In this document: piece by piece, positions 47,254 to 57,076 of the stretch | How positions within the stretch are numbered: the stretch's first letter is position 1 | Layout of the letters: the number at the start of each line of letters is the position of its first letter | Origin: Gemmatimonadota bacterium | GTDB taxonomy: Bacteria; Latescibacterota; UBA2968 | Direction: 5' to 3' | Length of the DNA stretch: 64,000 nucleotides | Assembly: GCA_026705765.1 (NCBI GenBank) | Contig: JAPPAB010000011.1 | Location: 1-64,000, forward strand | Program-made: the position numbers and the translations under genes | The notes under the pieces: model-generated | Told to the model about the DNA's origin: nothing | The model's database searches: none | Seen by the model: only the letters and a program-made list of their open reading frames with translations

Positions 47254-48390
47254 ATGCCAGAGACAATTTTGATCGGATCATTGCCTCCCCCTCTCACAGG
47301 ACAAACCATTGCATTTCAGATGGTCTGCGAGGAATTTCAAGAGCGCGAGTTGCCATATCGGGTAATCAACCTCAGCGGAGGAGAACACACAAGGCCAGAG
47401 GGCGGCTTCACTCTAAGGCGGTTCATACAACTTCTCAACCCCTTCTTCAGAGCACTGATCCTGTTATTTGGCAAAAAAAATCTATACCTCAGTGCCGCTC
47501 AAAATTGGGTGGGATTTCTCAGAGACAGCATATTCATACTCCTGGCCACCATCGGCAGACAGCGCATTGTGATTCACGTACACGGAGGAAATTACGACGG
47601 CTTCTACGCCTCCCTCTCGCCCTGGCAACAACATGCGGTGCGCGCCTTTCTCAAACCTGTGGACACAATACTGATCCTTGGAAAAAGTCTGCGCGGCATG
47701 TTCGATTTTGAACCTGCCCTGCGGGATAAAACACGGGTCGTCTTTAACGGCCTGCCGTACGACATAGAGGACCTATCCGTTGAACCAAAGCATCTGCCAT
47801 CGGGAGAACGCCCAAAGCTCCTCTTCCTCTCCAACTTGATCGTGAGCAAAGGCTACCTTCAGGTACTCGAAGCACTGCACATCCTGGTACATGACTTGGA
47901 AACCGACGCCGAATGTCATTTTTGCGGCAGCTTCGTCCTGGCATCCGACATCTGCCCGTACTCAACCCCCGAAGAAGCGGAAGCCGATTTTCTGCAGCGG
48001 ATTGAAAAATTGGGACTGGACGAACACGCGTTCTGGCATGGTCCCGTCGATGGAAATCGAAAACTTCGTTTCCTCCAAAAAAGTCACTTCTTCTTACTTC
48101 CAACCCGCTATGTGTACGAAGGACAACCGATATCGATCATCGAAGCACTTGCATTTGGGCTGGTTGTGATTACAACACCCTATCGCACGATACCGGAAAT
48201 GGTAGAAGAAGGTACGGTCGCGGAATTGATTCCCTTTGATCAACCTGAGAAAATCGCACGCGCAATCGAATCGTACATCCGAGAACCAGGCAAGTTTGAA
48301 GCGATGAGTCGGGCATCCATTGACCGATACCGCGAGACCTTTACCCGAAAACAACACCTGAATAAGTTGATACCTCTTATTTTAGGGTAA
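47254..48390 (+). CDS. GT4 glycosyltransferase
   Basis: 378 residues. GSLPPPLTGQTIAFQMV near the N-terminus, IVIHVHGGNYDGFYASL, LLFLSNLIVSKGYLQVLEAL and LLPTRYVYEGQPISIIEALA fit group 1 glycosyltransferases. Twenty-five bases after the previous gene. Acceptor unknown. The Wzx gene and several transferases nearby support a heteropolysaccharide repeat unit. Confidence 0.85.
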   Translation: MPETILIGSLPPPLTGQTIAFQMVCEEFQERELPYRVINLSGGEHTRPEGGFTLRRFIQLLNPFFRALILLFGKKNLYLSAAQNWVGFLRDSIFILLATIGRQRIVIHVHGGNYDGFYASLSPWQQHAVRAFLKPVDTILILGKSLRGMFDFEPALRDKTRVVFNGLPYDIEDLSVEPKHLPSGERPKLLFLSNLIVSKGYLQVLEALHILVHDLETDAECHFCGSFVLASDICPYSTPEEAEADFLQRIEKLGLDEHAFWHGPVDGNRKLRFLQKSHFFLLPTRYVYEGQPISIIEALAFGLVVITTPYRTIPEMVEEGTVAELIPFDQPEKIARAIESYIREPGKFEAMSRASIDRYRETFTRKQHLNKLIPLILG

Positions 48391-48473
48391 AAGTTGACTT
48401 TTTTTGATTTTACGCATCAAAAAATCCTATATTCAATCATTCTCTGAAAACAAATAGAACGAGGAATTTTGTT

Positions 48474-49430
48474 ATGAAAATTCAGGTCTATGCCTGCCAT
48501 TCAGGTGTCCATGAAAGCTTATTGCGTGAATGGGTCGCACGCGATCATGAAATCTACGTCACCGAAGGCGTTGGACCGTGGGATGACAACCAGGCTCCGA
48601 TACCCGAAGGCGTCAAACGCGAAGAGCCGAGCAATCCCGATGTTATATGGGTCGGCTCAACACAGGACGTGGGATACGCGTTGCTGTACAAATGGAAAAA
48701 ACTCCGTCCCACTATTCCCATAGTACTCACCCACTGGTGGGTCCCATCAATCAGGCGACTTGCGGGAACCGTGTACAAATTTGCCCATCAAATCAGCGTA
48801 TGCGAATGGGGCCGCGAATATCTCCTGAAACACTGGAACATGGACTCCGCAGTCATGTACTGCCCCGTAGATCCGGACATCTTCGCCTTAAGAGAAGAAG
48901 ACCCCGACCCTAAGCGCGTCTTATGCGTGGGCAATCACTTTGCCTCCCGCGACATTATGGGCTGGGAATATCTGGAACCCATCATTCACAAAGTCTATGA
49001 ACAAGACCCCGAAGTACACTTCGAATTCCTGGGCATCAATCCCGAAATTGACCCCAACAACTACCCCAATGTATCCAAGCGCGCCGTCCTCCAAAACGAA
49101 ATGCCCGACTACCAGGCCAGAGCGCGGTGCGTTGTAATCACCACCACCTTCAACCTCATCCCGCATTCGCTATTGGGCGCAATGGCACTCGGGCGCAATA
49201 TTGTCGCATTTGATCTCCCGTCCCTACATGAAGTCATCGAACACGAAAAAAGCGGGTACCTCATCCCCCGCTACGATATCGACGCCTTTGCCAAACAAAT
49301 ACTCCAACTCACCAGCACACCCGTCAATCCAGAAATAGGCCGCAAAGCACGCGAAAACGTATTGGCCAAATGCGACTATCGGCTCGTGGCATCGCAGTAT
49401 GAAGAATTTTTTAAAAAAGTTATAAAATAA
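48474..49430 (+). CDS. GT4-like glycosyltransferase (short)
   Basis: 318 residues. Starts MKIQVYACHSGVHESLLREW; VLTHWWVPSIRRLAGTVYK, RVLCVGNHFASRDIMGWEYL and LIPHSLLGAMALGRNIVAFD are GT-B type features, with SLHEVIEHEKSGYLI at the donor-binding end. Shorter than typical GT4 proteins because the N-terminal domain is reduced. An 83-base AT-rich gap precedes it. Confidence 0.78.
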   Translation: MKIQVYACHSGVHESLLREWVARDHEIYVTEGVGPWDDNQAPIPEGVKREEPSNPDVIWVGSTQDVGYALLYKWKKLRPTIPIVLTHWWVPSIRRLAGTVYKFAHQISVCEWGREYLLKHWNMDSAVMYCPVDPDIFALREEDPDPKRVLCVGNHFASRDIMGWEYLEPIIHKVYEQDPEVHFEFLGINPEIDPNNYPNVSKRAVLQNEMPDYQARARCVVITTTFNLIPHSLLGAMALGRNIVAFDLPSLHEVIEHEKSGYLIPRYDIDAFAKQILQLTSTPVNPEIGRKARENVLAKCDYRLVASQYEEFFKKVIK

Positions 49431-49458
49431 TGTATAGCTGAGCACTGAGAGTTCATCC

Positions 49459-50517
49459 ATGAAAACCCTCCTCGTCACTGGTTCATCGGGCCTCATAGGC
49501 TCAGAAGTCTGCATCTATTTTGCCGAACAGGGATATGCGATCCACGGCATAGATAACAACCAGCGCGCCGTCTTTTTTGGTCTCCAGGGAGACACCCGCT
49601 GGAATCAAAAGCGCTTAAACAGCGTCTTAAAACACTTCCACCACCACGAAATAGACATCCGCGACCGTGCGGGCATCTGCAAACTCCTATCCAAAATAAA
49701 ACCCGGCGCCATCGTACACGCAGCCGCCCAACCCTCGCACGACCTCGCCGCACGCATCCCCTTCGACGACTTTGACACCAACGCCGTAGGTACACTCAAC
49801 CTCCTGGAAGCCGCGCGTCAAACCTGTCCCGAATCCCCCTTTATCCACATGTCCACCAACAAAGTCTATGGCGATGCCCCCAACCACATTCCCTTAAAAG
49901 AACTGGACACCCGCTGGGATTACGACGACCCTGCATACAAACACGGCATCCCCGAAACATTTACCATTGACCAGTCCAAACACTCGCTCTTCGGCGCATC
50001 CAAAGTCGCCGCCGACATCATGGTGCAGGAATACGGGCGTTATTTTTCCATGCCCACCTGTTGCCTGCGCGGCGGATGCCTCACCGGACCCAATCACAGC
50101 GGCGTTGAACTACACGGCTTCTTGAGCTACCTGGTCAAATGCAACATGGAAAACCGCACATACACCATCTTCGGTTACAAAGGCAAACAGGTACGCGACA
50201 ATATCCACGCCCTCGACGTCGCCCGTTTCATGTGGGCCTTTGTCCAATCGCCCCGATTCGGCGAAGTCTATAACCTCGGCGGCGGCAAAAACAACAGTTG
50301 CTCCATCCTCGAAGCCTTTGACCTCGTCGCCCGATACTCCGAAAAAAAAATGCAATACACCTACACCGACCAGAACCGCGAAGGCGATCATATATGCTAT
50401 TACAGCGACCTTCGCAAAATGAAATCGCACTATCCCAACTGGGACATCACAAAAACCCTCGAAGACACCTTTGCCGAAATTGTCACAAGCTGGCAAAAAC
50501 GGCTACGCGCAACATGA
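49459..50517 (+). CDS. SDR nucleotide-sugar epimerase, CDP-paratose 2-epimerase-like
   Basis: 352 residues. Rossmann motif [32 protein letters not shown], the active site [18 protein letters not shown] (with Phe where most SDRs have the catalytic Tyr of YxxxK), [19 protein letters not shown] and [20 protein letters not shown]. The [14 protein letters not shown] and N/S-rich GG motifs resemble CDP-paratose/tyvelose epimerase (RfbE). That fits a genome that makes CDP-3,6-dideoxyhexoses (rfbFGH near the left edge), but homologues occur without paratose. ATGA overlap with the next gene. Confidence 0.75.
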   Translation: MKTLLVTGSSGLIGSEVCIYFAEQGYAIHGIDNNQRAVFFGLQGDTRWNQKRLNSVLKHFHHHEIDIRDRAGICKLLSKIKPGAIVHAAAQPSHDLAARIPFDDFDTNAVGTLNLLEAARQTCPESPFIHMSTNKVYGDAPNHIPLKELDTRWDYDDPAYKHGIPETFTIDQSKHSLFGASKVAADIMVQEYGRYFSMPTCCLRGGCLTGPNHSGVELHGFLSYLVKCNMENRTYTIFGYKGKQVRDNIHALDVARFMWAFVQSPRFGEVYNLGGGKNNSCSILEAFDLVARYSEKKMQYTYTDQNREGDHICYYSDLRKMKSHYPNWDITKTLEDTFAEIVTSWQKRLRAT

Positions 50518-52052
50518 ACAAAAAACGCTCAAAACATCAACAAAAGACATCCTCTCCTTTCTTTAACCTCGCGCAGCACGAAAGCAAACCCTATTTCTTG
50601 CCTGCACTCGGCCTGTGCGGTTTGCTCATGGGCATCCTCCTCTTTGACGCAAACCTCTCCCTCACTGGCGACAATGCCCAATTCATCAACCTGGGCCGAT
50701 CCCTTGCCGATGGGTATGGACTCTCGGAAACCATCGAAGGCGAACCCATCCCACACACCAAATACCCCTTTGGATTTCCGCTCCTCCTCGCCATCACCGA
50801 CATCATCTTCCCGGGCAACCTCATCGCACTCAAAAGCCTCGTTGTCCTCCTCTACGCCATCTCAATCCCCCTCACCTATCTCCTCATCCGCCGCTTTGCC
50901 AGTCCCCCCATGGCACTCGGCGTAAGCGCGCTATGTCTCGCCTCTCCCCTCCTCCTGGATTATTCGCATCAGGTCATGTCCGAAATCCCCTTTCTCCTGT
51001 GCTCTCTCATTGCGCTTCTCCTCCTCCACCGCGCACGCGCATCCAATACCCTATCTACACTCGCACTTGCAATCATCGCCATAATCGCAGCCTACTACAT
51101 CCGCAGCGCGGGCATCATCCTCATCGCCACCGGCATCATCTACTTTGCCCTGCACAAAAAATGGAAAGAAGCGGGACTCATCGCCATAGGCAGTTTTCTC
51201 CTCGCCCTGCCCTGGCAAATCCGCAACGCATCACTCGGCGGCACCCCCTATATCAAACAACTCCTCAGCATAAACCCCTATCGTCCGGAAGAGGGCATGC
51301 TCACATTCACCGCCCTGATCGAACGCATCCTCGCAAATCTCGAACTCTACGGCATGCTCGTCATCCCCTACATCTTGCTACCCTTTTCTATCGACACCAG
51401 CGCTTTTGTCGGCGTCGGACTCTTCTTCTCCGCCCTGATCCTCTATGCCCTGATCGTCGGACTCATAAAACGGCATTTGCTCATCGTGTATCTCACCTGC
51501 TATCTGGGCCTCTACATCCTCTGGCCTGATATGTGGTCCGACACGCGCTTTCTCGTCCCGGCCATACCCATCCTCTTCTACGCCATCCTCACCAGCATGG
51601 ACGAACTGCTCCGACTTCTCGCCCGAGCACTCAAAAAAACCGCCTCGCGCGCGGGCACTGTACTATTTTTTCTCTTTCTCCTCGGCTCAAATATCCTTGA
51701 GACCAACTACCTCACCGAACGCATCGGATGGTTGCCACCCAACTGGGACACTTACTTTGCCGCTGCAGAATGGATAAAAAACAACACCGAACCCGATGTC
51801 AAAATCGCCTGCCGCAAGCCGTATCTCATGAACGCGATTGCCAACCGCAAAGCTACGGGCTATGCATGGAAAACCCCAGATGAGGTGATTGCCGAATTTG
51901 AACAAAAAAACATCGACATCGTCGTCATCGACCAGATCGGATATCAATCCACATCCGAATTTCTCGTCCCCGCGGTCCAGGCACATGAAAACCGCTTTAA
52001 AATCATCCACATCGCGCGCAATCCCAACACCTACGTCTTAAAATTCAAATGA
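50514..52052 (+). CDS. GT-C (GT39-like) membrane glycosyltransferase
   Basis: 512 residues, about 11 membrane segments. First loop [20 protein letters not shown] holds the candidate catalytic Asp; [15 protein letters not shown] follows, as in many ArnT/PMT-like bacterial proteins. Near the C-terminus, [20 protein letters not shown] lies in the periplasmic domain. The reading frame is open upstream, but the ATG overlapping the previous stop is the plausible start. Uses a lipid-linked sugar donor, probably from the GT2 enzyme encoded next. Confidence 0.8.
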   Translation: MNKKRSKHQQKTSSPFFNLAQHESKPYFLPALGLCGLLMGILLFDANLSLTGDNAQFINLGRSLADGYGLSETIEGEPIPHTKYPFGFPLLLAITDIIFPGNLIALKSLVVLLYAISIPLTYLLIRRFASPPMALGVSALCLASPLLLDYSHQVMSEIPFLLCSLIALLLLHRARASNTLSTLALAIIAIIAAYYIRSAGIILIATGIIYFALHKKWKEAGLIAIGSFLLALPWQIRNASLGGTPYIKQLLSINPYRPEEGMLTFTALIERILANLELYGMLVIPYILLPFSIDTSAFVGVGLFFSALILYALIVGLIKRHLLIVYLTCYLGLYILWPDMWSDTRFLVPAIPILFYAILTSMDELLRLLARALKKTASRAGTVLFFLFLLGSNILETNYLTERIGWLPPNWDTYFAAAEWIKNNTEPDVKIACRKPYLMNAIANRKATGYAWKTPDEVIAEFEQKNIDIVVIDQIGYQSTSEFLVPAVQAHENRFKIIHIARNPNTYVLKFK

Positions 52053-52133
52053 CATTCACATTTGTAAAAAAACGCGCCCTTTGCTATCTTTGTTTTTTAA
52101 CTCTCATTTTCTAACCTCAACAACACGCGCCCC

Positions 52134-53063
52134 ATGCCCGACCTCAGCCTCGTCATACCCCTGCTCAACGAAGAAGAAAGCCTGCGCCCGCTCATGGAAC
52201 AAATCCGCGGCGTACTCTCTACCCAGAACCGCACCTACGAAGTCATCTTCATCGACGACGGCAGCACCGATGGGTCAATCACCGTATTGGAAGACCTCCA
52301 CAACACCTATCCCGAAGTCAAAGTCATCCAATTCCGACGCAACTTTGGCAAAGCCGCCGCTTATACCGCCGGATTTCAACGCGCACGCGGCACATACATC
52401 ATCACCATGGACGCCGACCTGCAAGACGACCCGGCAGAAATTCCCAACCTCCTGTCCAAAATCGAAGAAGGCTATGACCTCGTCTCGGGATGGAAGAAAA
52501 AACGCTTTGACCCCCTGGGCAAAACCCTCCCCTCCAAATTCTTCAACTGGGTCACCGGCTTTGTATCGGGCATAGACATACACGACTTTAATTGCGGCCT
52601 CAAAATCTATCGCAACGAAGTCACAAAAGACATACGCGTACTCGGCGAACTCCACCGCTACATCCCCGTACTCGCCCACCTGGAGGGATATCGCATCGGT
52701 GAAATCCCCGTCCAGCATCACCCGCGACAATACGGCGTAACCAAATACGGCTGGGGACGCCTGCTCAAAGGCTTCTTTGACCTTCTCACCGTCATGTACA
52801 TCGGCAAATACATGGGCCGTCCCCTTCACCTCTTTGGCACAGTGGGCCTCATCTTTGGCATCACGGGCATGCTCGTCAACGCATACATCGCATCCCTCTG
52901 GTTCCAAACCGGCACCATTCAATACCGGTATCCCCTGCTCATGCTCGGGGTTTTCCTCACCGTACTCGGCGTACAATTCGTCTGCACGGGCCTGCTCGCC
53001 GACATGTTGACCCGGGGTCCCCAGCCCAATGAAAAATTCAACATTCGAAAAATTTTGGAATAA
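52134..53063 (+). CDS. GT2 polyprenyl-phosphate glycosyltransferase (DPM1/GtrB-like)
   Basis: 309 residues. SLVIPLLNEEESLRPL, FIDDGSTDGS, MDADLQDDPAEIP and DFNCGLKIYRNEV form the catalytic GT-A domain; two C-terminal membrane helices (about residues 230-300) anchor it. Makes undecaprenyl-phosphate-sugar on the cytoplasmic side. Paired with the GT-C gene just upstream as donor synthase and user. Its stop directly abuts the next ATG (TAAATG). Confidence 0.9.
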   Translation: MPDLSLVIPLLNEEESLRPLMEQIRGVLSTQNRTYEVIFIDDGSTDGSITVLEDLHNTYPEVKVIQFRRNFGKAAAYTAGFQRARGTYIITMDADLQDDPAEIPNLLSKIEEGYDLVSGWKKKRFDPLGKTLPSKFFNWVTGFVSGIDIHDFNCGLKIYRNEVTKDIRVLGELHRYIPVLAHLEGYRIGEIPVQHHPRQYGVTKYGWGRLLKGFFDLLTVMYIGKYMGRPLHLFGTVGLIFGITGMLVNAYIASLWFQTGTIQYRYPLLMLGVFLTVLGVQFVCTGLLADMLTRGPQPNEKFNIRKILE

Positions 53064-54188
53064 ATGACCACCAAAAACATCCTCATCACCGGCGGCATGG
53101 GATTCGTCGGCTCCTACCTCGCCGATGAACTCATCCAACGCGGACACCGCGTCCGCATCTTTGACAACCTGGACCCTCAGGTACACCCCAACCGCGAACT
53201 GCCGGACTACGCCAACCCCCATGCCGAATTTATCCAGGGCGATGTGCGCGATTACGACGCCTTAAAAAAAGCCCTTCAAGGCATTGAAATCATCTTTCAC
53301 AAAGCCGCCGCCGTTGGCGTGGGACAATCGCAATACGAAATCAAAAAATACGTTGACATCAACACCGGCGGCACCGCGAACCTGCTCGACATCCTCGTCA
53401 ACAACAAACACAACATAGAAAAACTCATCGTCGCAGCCTCGCAAACCAGCTACGGCGAGGGCCGCTACACCTGTGCAGAACACGGCACGCAACACCCGGG
53501 TCTCCGCCCAGAAAACCAGCTAAAAAATGCCCACTGGGAACACAAGTGTCCCATATGTAACCAGGACATGCCCCCAGCGCCTGTACCTGAAAATACCGAA
53601 CGCATCTGCCACACCATCTACGCACAAACCAAAACGCATCAAGAAGACATGGTCCTCAACATAGGCCGCGCCTACAAAATCCCCTCAATAGCCCTGCGCT
53701 ACTTCAACATCTTTGGACCCCGGCAGTCCCTCTCCAACCCCTACACGGGTGTAACCGCCATCTTCATGAGCCGCCTCAAAAACAACAAACGACCCGTCAT
53801 CTACGAAGACGGCAAACAATCGCGCGACTTCATCTCCGTCCACGACATCGTACGGGCCAACATCCTCGCCATGGAAAAATCTGAAGGAGATTATCAGGCC
53901 TTCAACGTCGGCAGCGGAATCGGCACATCCATTGAACACATCGCCCGGACCCTGTCCAACATCCTGGGTACGGAACACCTCGCGCCCGACATCCCCGGAA
54001 CCTATCGCCAGGGCGACACCCGCCACAGCATTGCCGACATCTCACGCATAAAAAAAACACTGGGCTTTAAGCCCAGTGTCAGTTTTCAACACGGCATGGA
54101 AGAACTCGTCGAATGGGGACGAGACCGCGAAGCCATAGACGGCTTTGCAAAAGCGCAAAACGCACTACAGAAAAGAGGCCTCATTTAA
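53064..54188 (+). CDS. SDR epimerase, dTDP-L-rhamnose 4-epimerase-like, with Cys-rich insert
   Basis: 374 residues. ILITGGMGFVGSYLADELI, DNLDPQVHP, AASQTSYGEG, catalytic YAQTK, RYFNIFGPRQSLSNPYTGV and DGKQSRDFISVHD. An insert at about residues 135-175 has a Cys, several His and a CPIC pair (YTCAEHGTQHPG...HKCPICNQ), a layout I associate with dTDP-L-rhamnose 4-epimerases and which may bind a metal. Product then would be dTDP-6-deoxy-L-talose; other 4-epimerisations are possible. Last gene of the polysaccharide cluster. Confidence 0.8.
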   Translation: MTTKNILITGGMGFVGSYLADELIQRGHRVRIFDNLDPQVHPNRELPDYANPHAEFIQGDVRDYDALKKALQGIEIIFHKAAAVGVGQSQYEIKKYVDINTGGTANLLDILVNNKHNIEKLIVAASQTSYGEGRYTCAEHGTQHPGLRPENQLKNAHWEHKCPICNQDMPPAPVPENTERICHTIYAQTKTHQEDMVLNIGRAYKIPSIALRYFNIFGPRQSLSNPYTGVTAIFMSRLKNNKRPVIYEDGKQSRDFISVHDIVRANILAMEKSEGDYQAFNVGSGIGTSIEHIARTLSNILGTEHLAPDIPGTYRQGDTRHSIADISRIKKTLGFKPSVSFQHGMEELVEWGRDREAIDGFAKAQNALQKRGLI

Positions 54189-54346
54189 ACCGGAACAAAT
54201 TCACGAACGGGAACCCGTTCCCGTATCTCGTGATCCCAGCGCAACATTGTCCGAATCTTCTCGGACCGGTCAACATCACCGTGAATCGCATAAAACAGCG
54301 CGCGATACGCCATTTGGTCGCGTTTTTCCAGATCGATGCACGTCAT
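54185..54346 (-). CDS. Small hypothetical protein (53 aa)
   Basis: An open frame of 53 codons on the minus strand, MTCIDLEKRDQMAYRALFYA at its start and VREFVPV at its end. A strong ribosome-binding site (GAAGGAGAAATAAC before the ATG) and a soluble, charged composition support it. Its stop overlaps the end of the epimerase gene by 4 bases, convergently. No family recognised; it may also be the tail of a lost larger gene. Confidence 0.5.
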   Translation of the reverse strand: MTCIDLEKRDQMAYRALFYAIHGDVDRSEKIRTMLRWDHEIRERVPVREFVPV

Positions 54347-54586
54347 GTTATTTCTCCTTCTGTGGGTGACAGTTTTTCTTTACCTTTATTCATAAGCAAA
54401 TCCCGTGCCACTTTTACTATTTTTTATAATATTTTTTTAATAGCTGATTTTACAGAACTTATCCCAAAACGCTCATATATAGCTAAAAAATTCATGTGGC
54501 AAAAATGGAACATTATGGTCAAAATGACCACCTGTAACCCAACAAATTGGCACATTTTTTCCTATTCTCTTCAGGAGTAATCCTTC
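54347..54586. other. AT-rich spacer before serS
   Basis: 240 bases with no convincing gene on either strand. AT-rich from 54395 to 54460. A ribosome-binding site (CAGGAG) sits just before serS. No tRNA cloverleaf or T-box leader was seen. Confidence 0.5.
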
Positions 54587-55870
54587 ATGCTCGACATCAA
54601 CCTCATTCGCAAAAACCCCGAATACGTCATCCGGGCATTGCAAAAACGCATGGACGACATCGACTTCACGGACCTGCTCGTCTGGGATGAAAAACGCCGC
54701 GCGCACATCGCAGAAACCGGACAGCTACGCGCAAAACGCAACAGCGTCTCCGCCCAAATCCCCGAAATAAAAAAAGCGGGCGGAGATATCGCCCAGATAC
54801 AAACAGAAATGCGCGACGTCTCGACCCGCATCAAAACCATTGAAACCGAACTCGCGGAAATCGAGCAAAACATCCATCTGTTTATCGAAAGCCTCCCCAA
54901 CATACCCGCAGACGACGTACCCCCCGGAGACAAAGAAAACAACCGCGTCGTACGCACCTGGGGCGAAAAACCCGCACCCGACTTTGATCCTCAGGACCAC
55001 ATCGAACTCGTCACCCATCTGCGCCTGATCGACTACGAACGCGGCGTCAAAATGGGCGGAACCGGATTCTGGCTTTACATCGGCGACGGCGCACGCCTCG
55101 AATGGGCACTGCTCAACTACTTCATCGACAGCCACATTGACGACGGCTACGAATTTGTACTCCCCCCACACATACTCAACGAAGCATGTGGCTTTACCGC
55201 CGGACAATTCCCCAAATTTGCCGACGACGTATTCCACCTCAAAACCGGCGACGACAAAGTGCAATTCCTCTTGCCCACCTCAGAAACCGCATTGATCAAC
55301 CTCTACCGGGACGAAATCATCCCCGAACAAGACCTGCCCAAAAAATTCTTCTCCTACACCCCCTGTTATCGCAAAGAAGCCGGCAGTTATCGGGCACAGG
55401 AACGGGGCATGATTCGCGGTCACCAATTCAACAAAATCGAAATGTTCCAATTCACCCGCCCCGAAGACTCCGAAGACGCGCTCGAAGAACTCATCCACAA
55501 AGCCGAACAACTCACCCGGGACCTGGGCCTGCATCACCGCGTCTCCATGCTCGCCGCAAAAGACGTCAGCGCATCCATGGCCAAAACCTACGACATCGAA
55601 GTCTGGATCCCCAGCATGAACGAATACAAAGAAGTCAGTTCCGCCTCCAATGCCAGCGACTATCAGGCCAGACGCGGCAGCATCCGATTCAAACGCACAG
55701 AAACCGGCAAAAACGAACTCGTACACACCCTCAACGCCTCGGGCCTGGCGACCAGCCGCATCATCCCCGCGATCGTCGAACAAAACCAGAACAGTGACGG
55801 CAGCGTCACCATCCCCGAAATCCTGCGCCCCTATCTGGGGGGAAAAGAAATTTTTGAACCCGTGGATTAG
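54587..55870 (+). CDS. serS: Seryl-tRNA synthetase
   Basis: 427 residues, full length. N-terminal coiled-coil arm (LDINLIRKNPEYVIRALQKR to about residue 105), then class II motifs: GGTGFWLYIGDGARLEWALL, FSYTPCYRKEAGSYRAQERG (motif 2) and LNASGLATSRIIPAIVEQNQ (motif 3). Charges tRNA-Ser. AGGAG before the ATG. Followed by a hairpin terminator. Confidence 0.97.
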   Translation: MLDINLIRKNPEYVIRALQKRMDDIDFTDLLVWDEKRRAHIAETGQLRAKRNSVSAQIPEIKKAGGDIAQIQTEMRDVSTRIKTIETELAEIEQNIHLFIESLPNIPADDVPPGDKENNRVVRTWGEKPAPDFDPQDHIELVTHLRLIDYERGVKMGGTGFWLYIGDGARLEWALLNYFIDSHIDDGYEFVLPPHILNEACGFTAGQFPKFADDVFHLKTGDDKVQFLLPTSETALINLYRDEIIPEQDLPKKFFSYTPCYRKEAGSYRAQERGMIRGHQFNKIEMFQFTRPEDSEDALEELIHKAEQLTRDLGLHHRVSMLAAKDVSASMAKTYDIEVWIPSMNEYKEVSSASNASDYQARRGSIRFKRTETGKNELVHTLNASGLATSRIIPAIVEQNQNSDGSVTIPEILRPYLGGKEIFEPVD

Positions 55871-55916
55871 TAGGGGCTATGCCCCTGTGCCCGCCCGCAA
55901 ACAGAACAGACAAAGC

Positions 55917-55940
55917 CCGCCGGAAAAACCGACGGTTTAT
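55917..55940 (+). terminator. Probable terminator of serS
   Basis: CCGCCGG-AAAAA-CCGACGG stem with one mismatch (55917-55923, 55929-55935) followed by TTTATTATT. Confidence 0.65.
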
Positions 55941-56076
55941 TATTCTGGTAGCCCAACTGATCCACTATGCAAAAAATGCTTAAAGGCTTGCATAAAATTT
56001 GAGATATGATATTTTATCAAAACAAATCGCAATAACACAACAACCTGCAAATCAAACCATAATCTCGGACAATACC

Positions 56077-56691
56077 ATGAAGCCTCCCATTTTTACCGAG
56101 GAATCAGTTTCAGAGATGGCTGTCCCTCGATTCAAAGAGCATAAAACGACTCAAATTGCAGTGTTATTAGTAAAGTATAGTGGTGGTAAAATTGATCTGT
56201 ATAAGCTAATTAAGCTAATTTATCTTATTGATAGAGAGTCGTTGAAACGCAGGGGCCATCCCGTGACGTTTGACCGGCCCTATAACCTTCCATTGGGACC
56301 TACACCGAGTCATACTTATCATTTGATTTGGAATCCGTGGGACGGGGAGTATTGGTCTCGGTCTTTTTCGCTTCCGAAAAAAAACATTATCAGGTTACTC
56401 AATAATGATATAGGTGACGGAGAATTATCCCAATTTGAGATGAATTTAATACGTGAAATATATGAAAAATTTAAAAATAAATCGTTTAATGAATTAAAAA
56501 AATATGTTCATTCTTTGCCAGAATTTGATGACCCTGGTCACTCTTCTGCGCCGATGGAGTGGGACAGGCTACTCAAAGCCGTGGGGTGGACTGGTGATGA
56601 CTTAGTCGCAATAAGAAAAGAGTTTAACGCCATAGCAATGTTTGAAAACATGATTGATAATACGACTGTGAGTGAAAAGACAAGAGAGTAA
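56077..56691 (+). CDS. Panacea-domain (SocA-like, DUF4065) protein, probable antitoxin
   Basis: 204 residues. The core KLIKLIYLIDRESLKRRGHP...YNLPLGPTPSHTYHLIWN and the later ELKKYVHSLPEFDDP match the Panacea domain, a promiscuous antitoxin domain of type II toxin-antitoxin systems. The open frame begins 26 codons earlier, but the ATG giving MKPPIFTEESVSEM is preferred. DNA is AT-rich and lacks the C-bias of neighbours. Followed after 13 bases by a small gene that fits a toxin role. Confidence 0.8.
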   Translation: MKPPIFTEESVSEMAVPRFKEHKTTQIAVLLVKYSGGKIDLYKLIKLIYLIDRESLKRRGHPVTFDRPYNLPLGPTPSHTYHLIWNPWDGEYWSRSFSLPKKNIIRLLNNDIGDGELSQFEMNLIREIYEKFKNKSFNELKKYVHSLPEFDDPGHSSAPMEWDRLLKAVGWTGDDLVAIRKEFNAIAMFENMIDNTTVSEKTRE

Positions 56692-56704
56692 GGTACGATA
56701 CTAT

Positions 56705-57076
56705 ATGGCATTTGCAGGGAAATGTGTCTTACTTGACGATTCAGGTAGTAGTCATTTATGGATTGTAATAACGGATGGCGCAGGGACACCGCTACAAATA
56801 ATCATGGTGAATGTCAGTTCATGGCGTTTTGGAATAGATGATACATTTGTTTTGCAGCCCAATGATCATCCATTTATTATTAGAAAGTCCGTCGTTCTTT
56901 ATCAGCATGCTTGCTTATTTGCCGAACGAATGGTTCCCACTATTCTCCGTAATGGGATATATCAACCAGATATATCCTCTGATGTGTTGCAGAGAATCTG
57001 TCGAGGGCTATGCGAATCACCCAACACGCCGAAAAAGATAAAAGATTTCTACGAGCGGTATCATGATCATGCTTAA
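56705..57076 (+). CDS. Putative PemK/MazF-like toxin partner of the Panacea gene
   Basis: 123 residues. HLWIVITDGAGTPLQIIMVN, VLQPNDHPFIIRKSVVLYQH and SPNTPKKIKDFYERY follow the layout of small PemK-like fold proteins (beta-barrel with a phospholigand-binding HPFI strand). That assignment is by pattern and by position behind an antitoxin; the family was not searched. A start 11 codons upstream would overlap the antitoxin gene; the ATG here has AAGG upstream. Ends at a strong terminator, so the pair forms a two-gene operon. Confidence 0.6.
   Translation: MAFAGKCVLLDDSGSSHLWIVITDGAGTPLQIIMVNVSSWRFGIDDTFVLQPNDHPFIIRKSVVLYQHACLFAERMVPTILRNGIYQPDISSDVLQRICRGLCESPNTPKKIKDFYERYHDHA

Noticed and set aside
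48394-48433. TTGACT...TATATT as a promoter before the short GT4 gene
   Set aside because: The spacing between boxes is about 28 bases, too long for a sigma70 promoter.
52275-53222. Minus-strand frame of 315 codons opposite the GT2 gene
   Set aside because: Shadow frame; the plus strand encodes a complete GT2 enzyme and the start of the SDR.
54113-54580. Plus-strand open frame of 155 codons after the epimerase gene
   Set aside because: It overlaps the epimerase out of frame, has low-complexity Phe/Ile-rich translation, no ribosome-binding site, and the opposite strand holds a better small gene.
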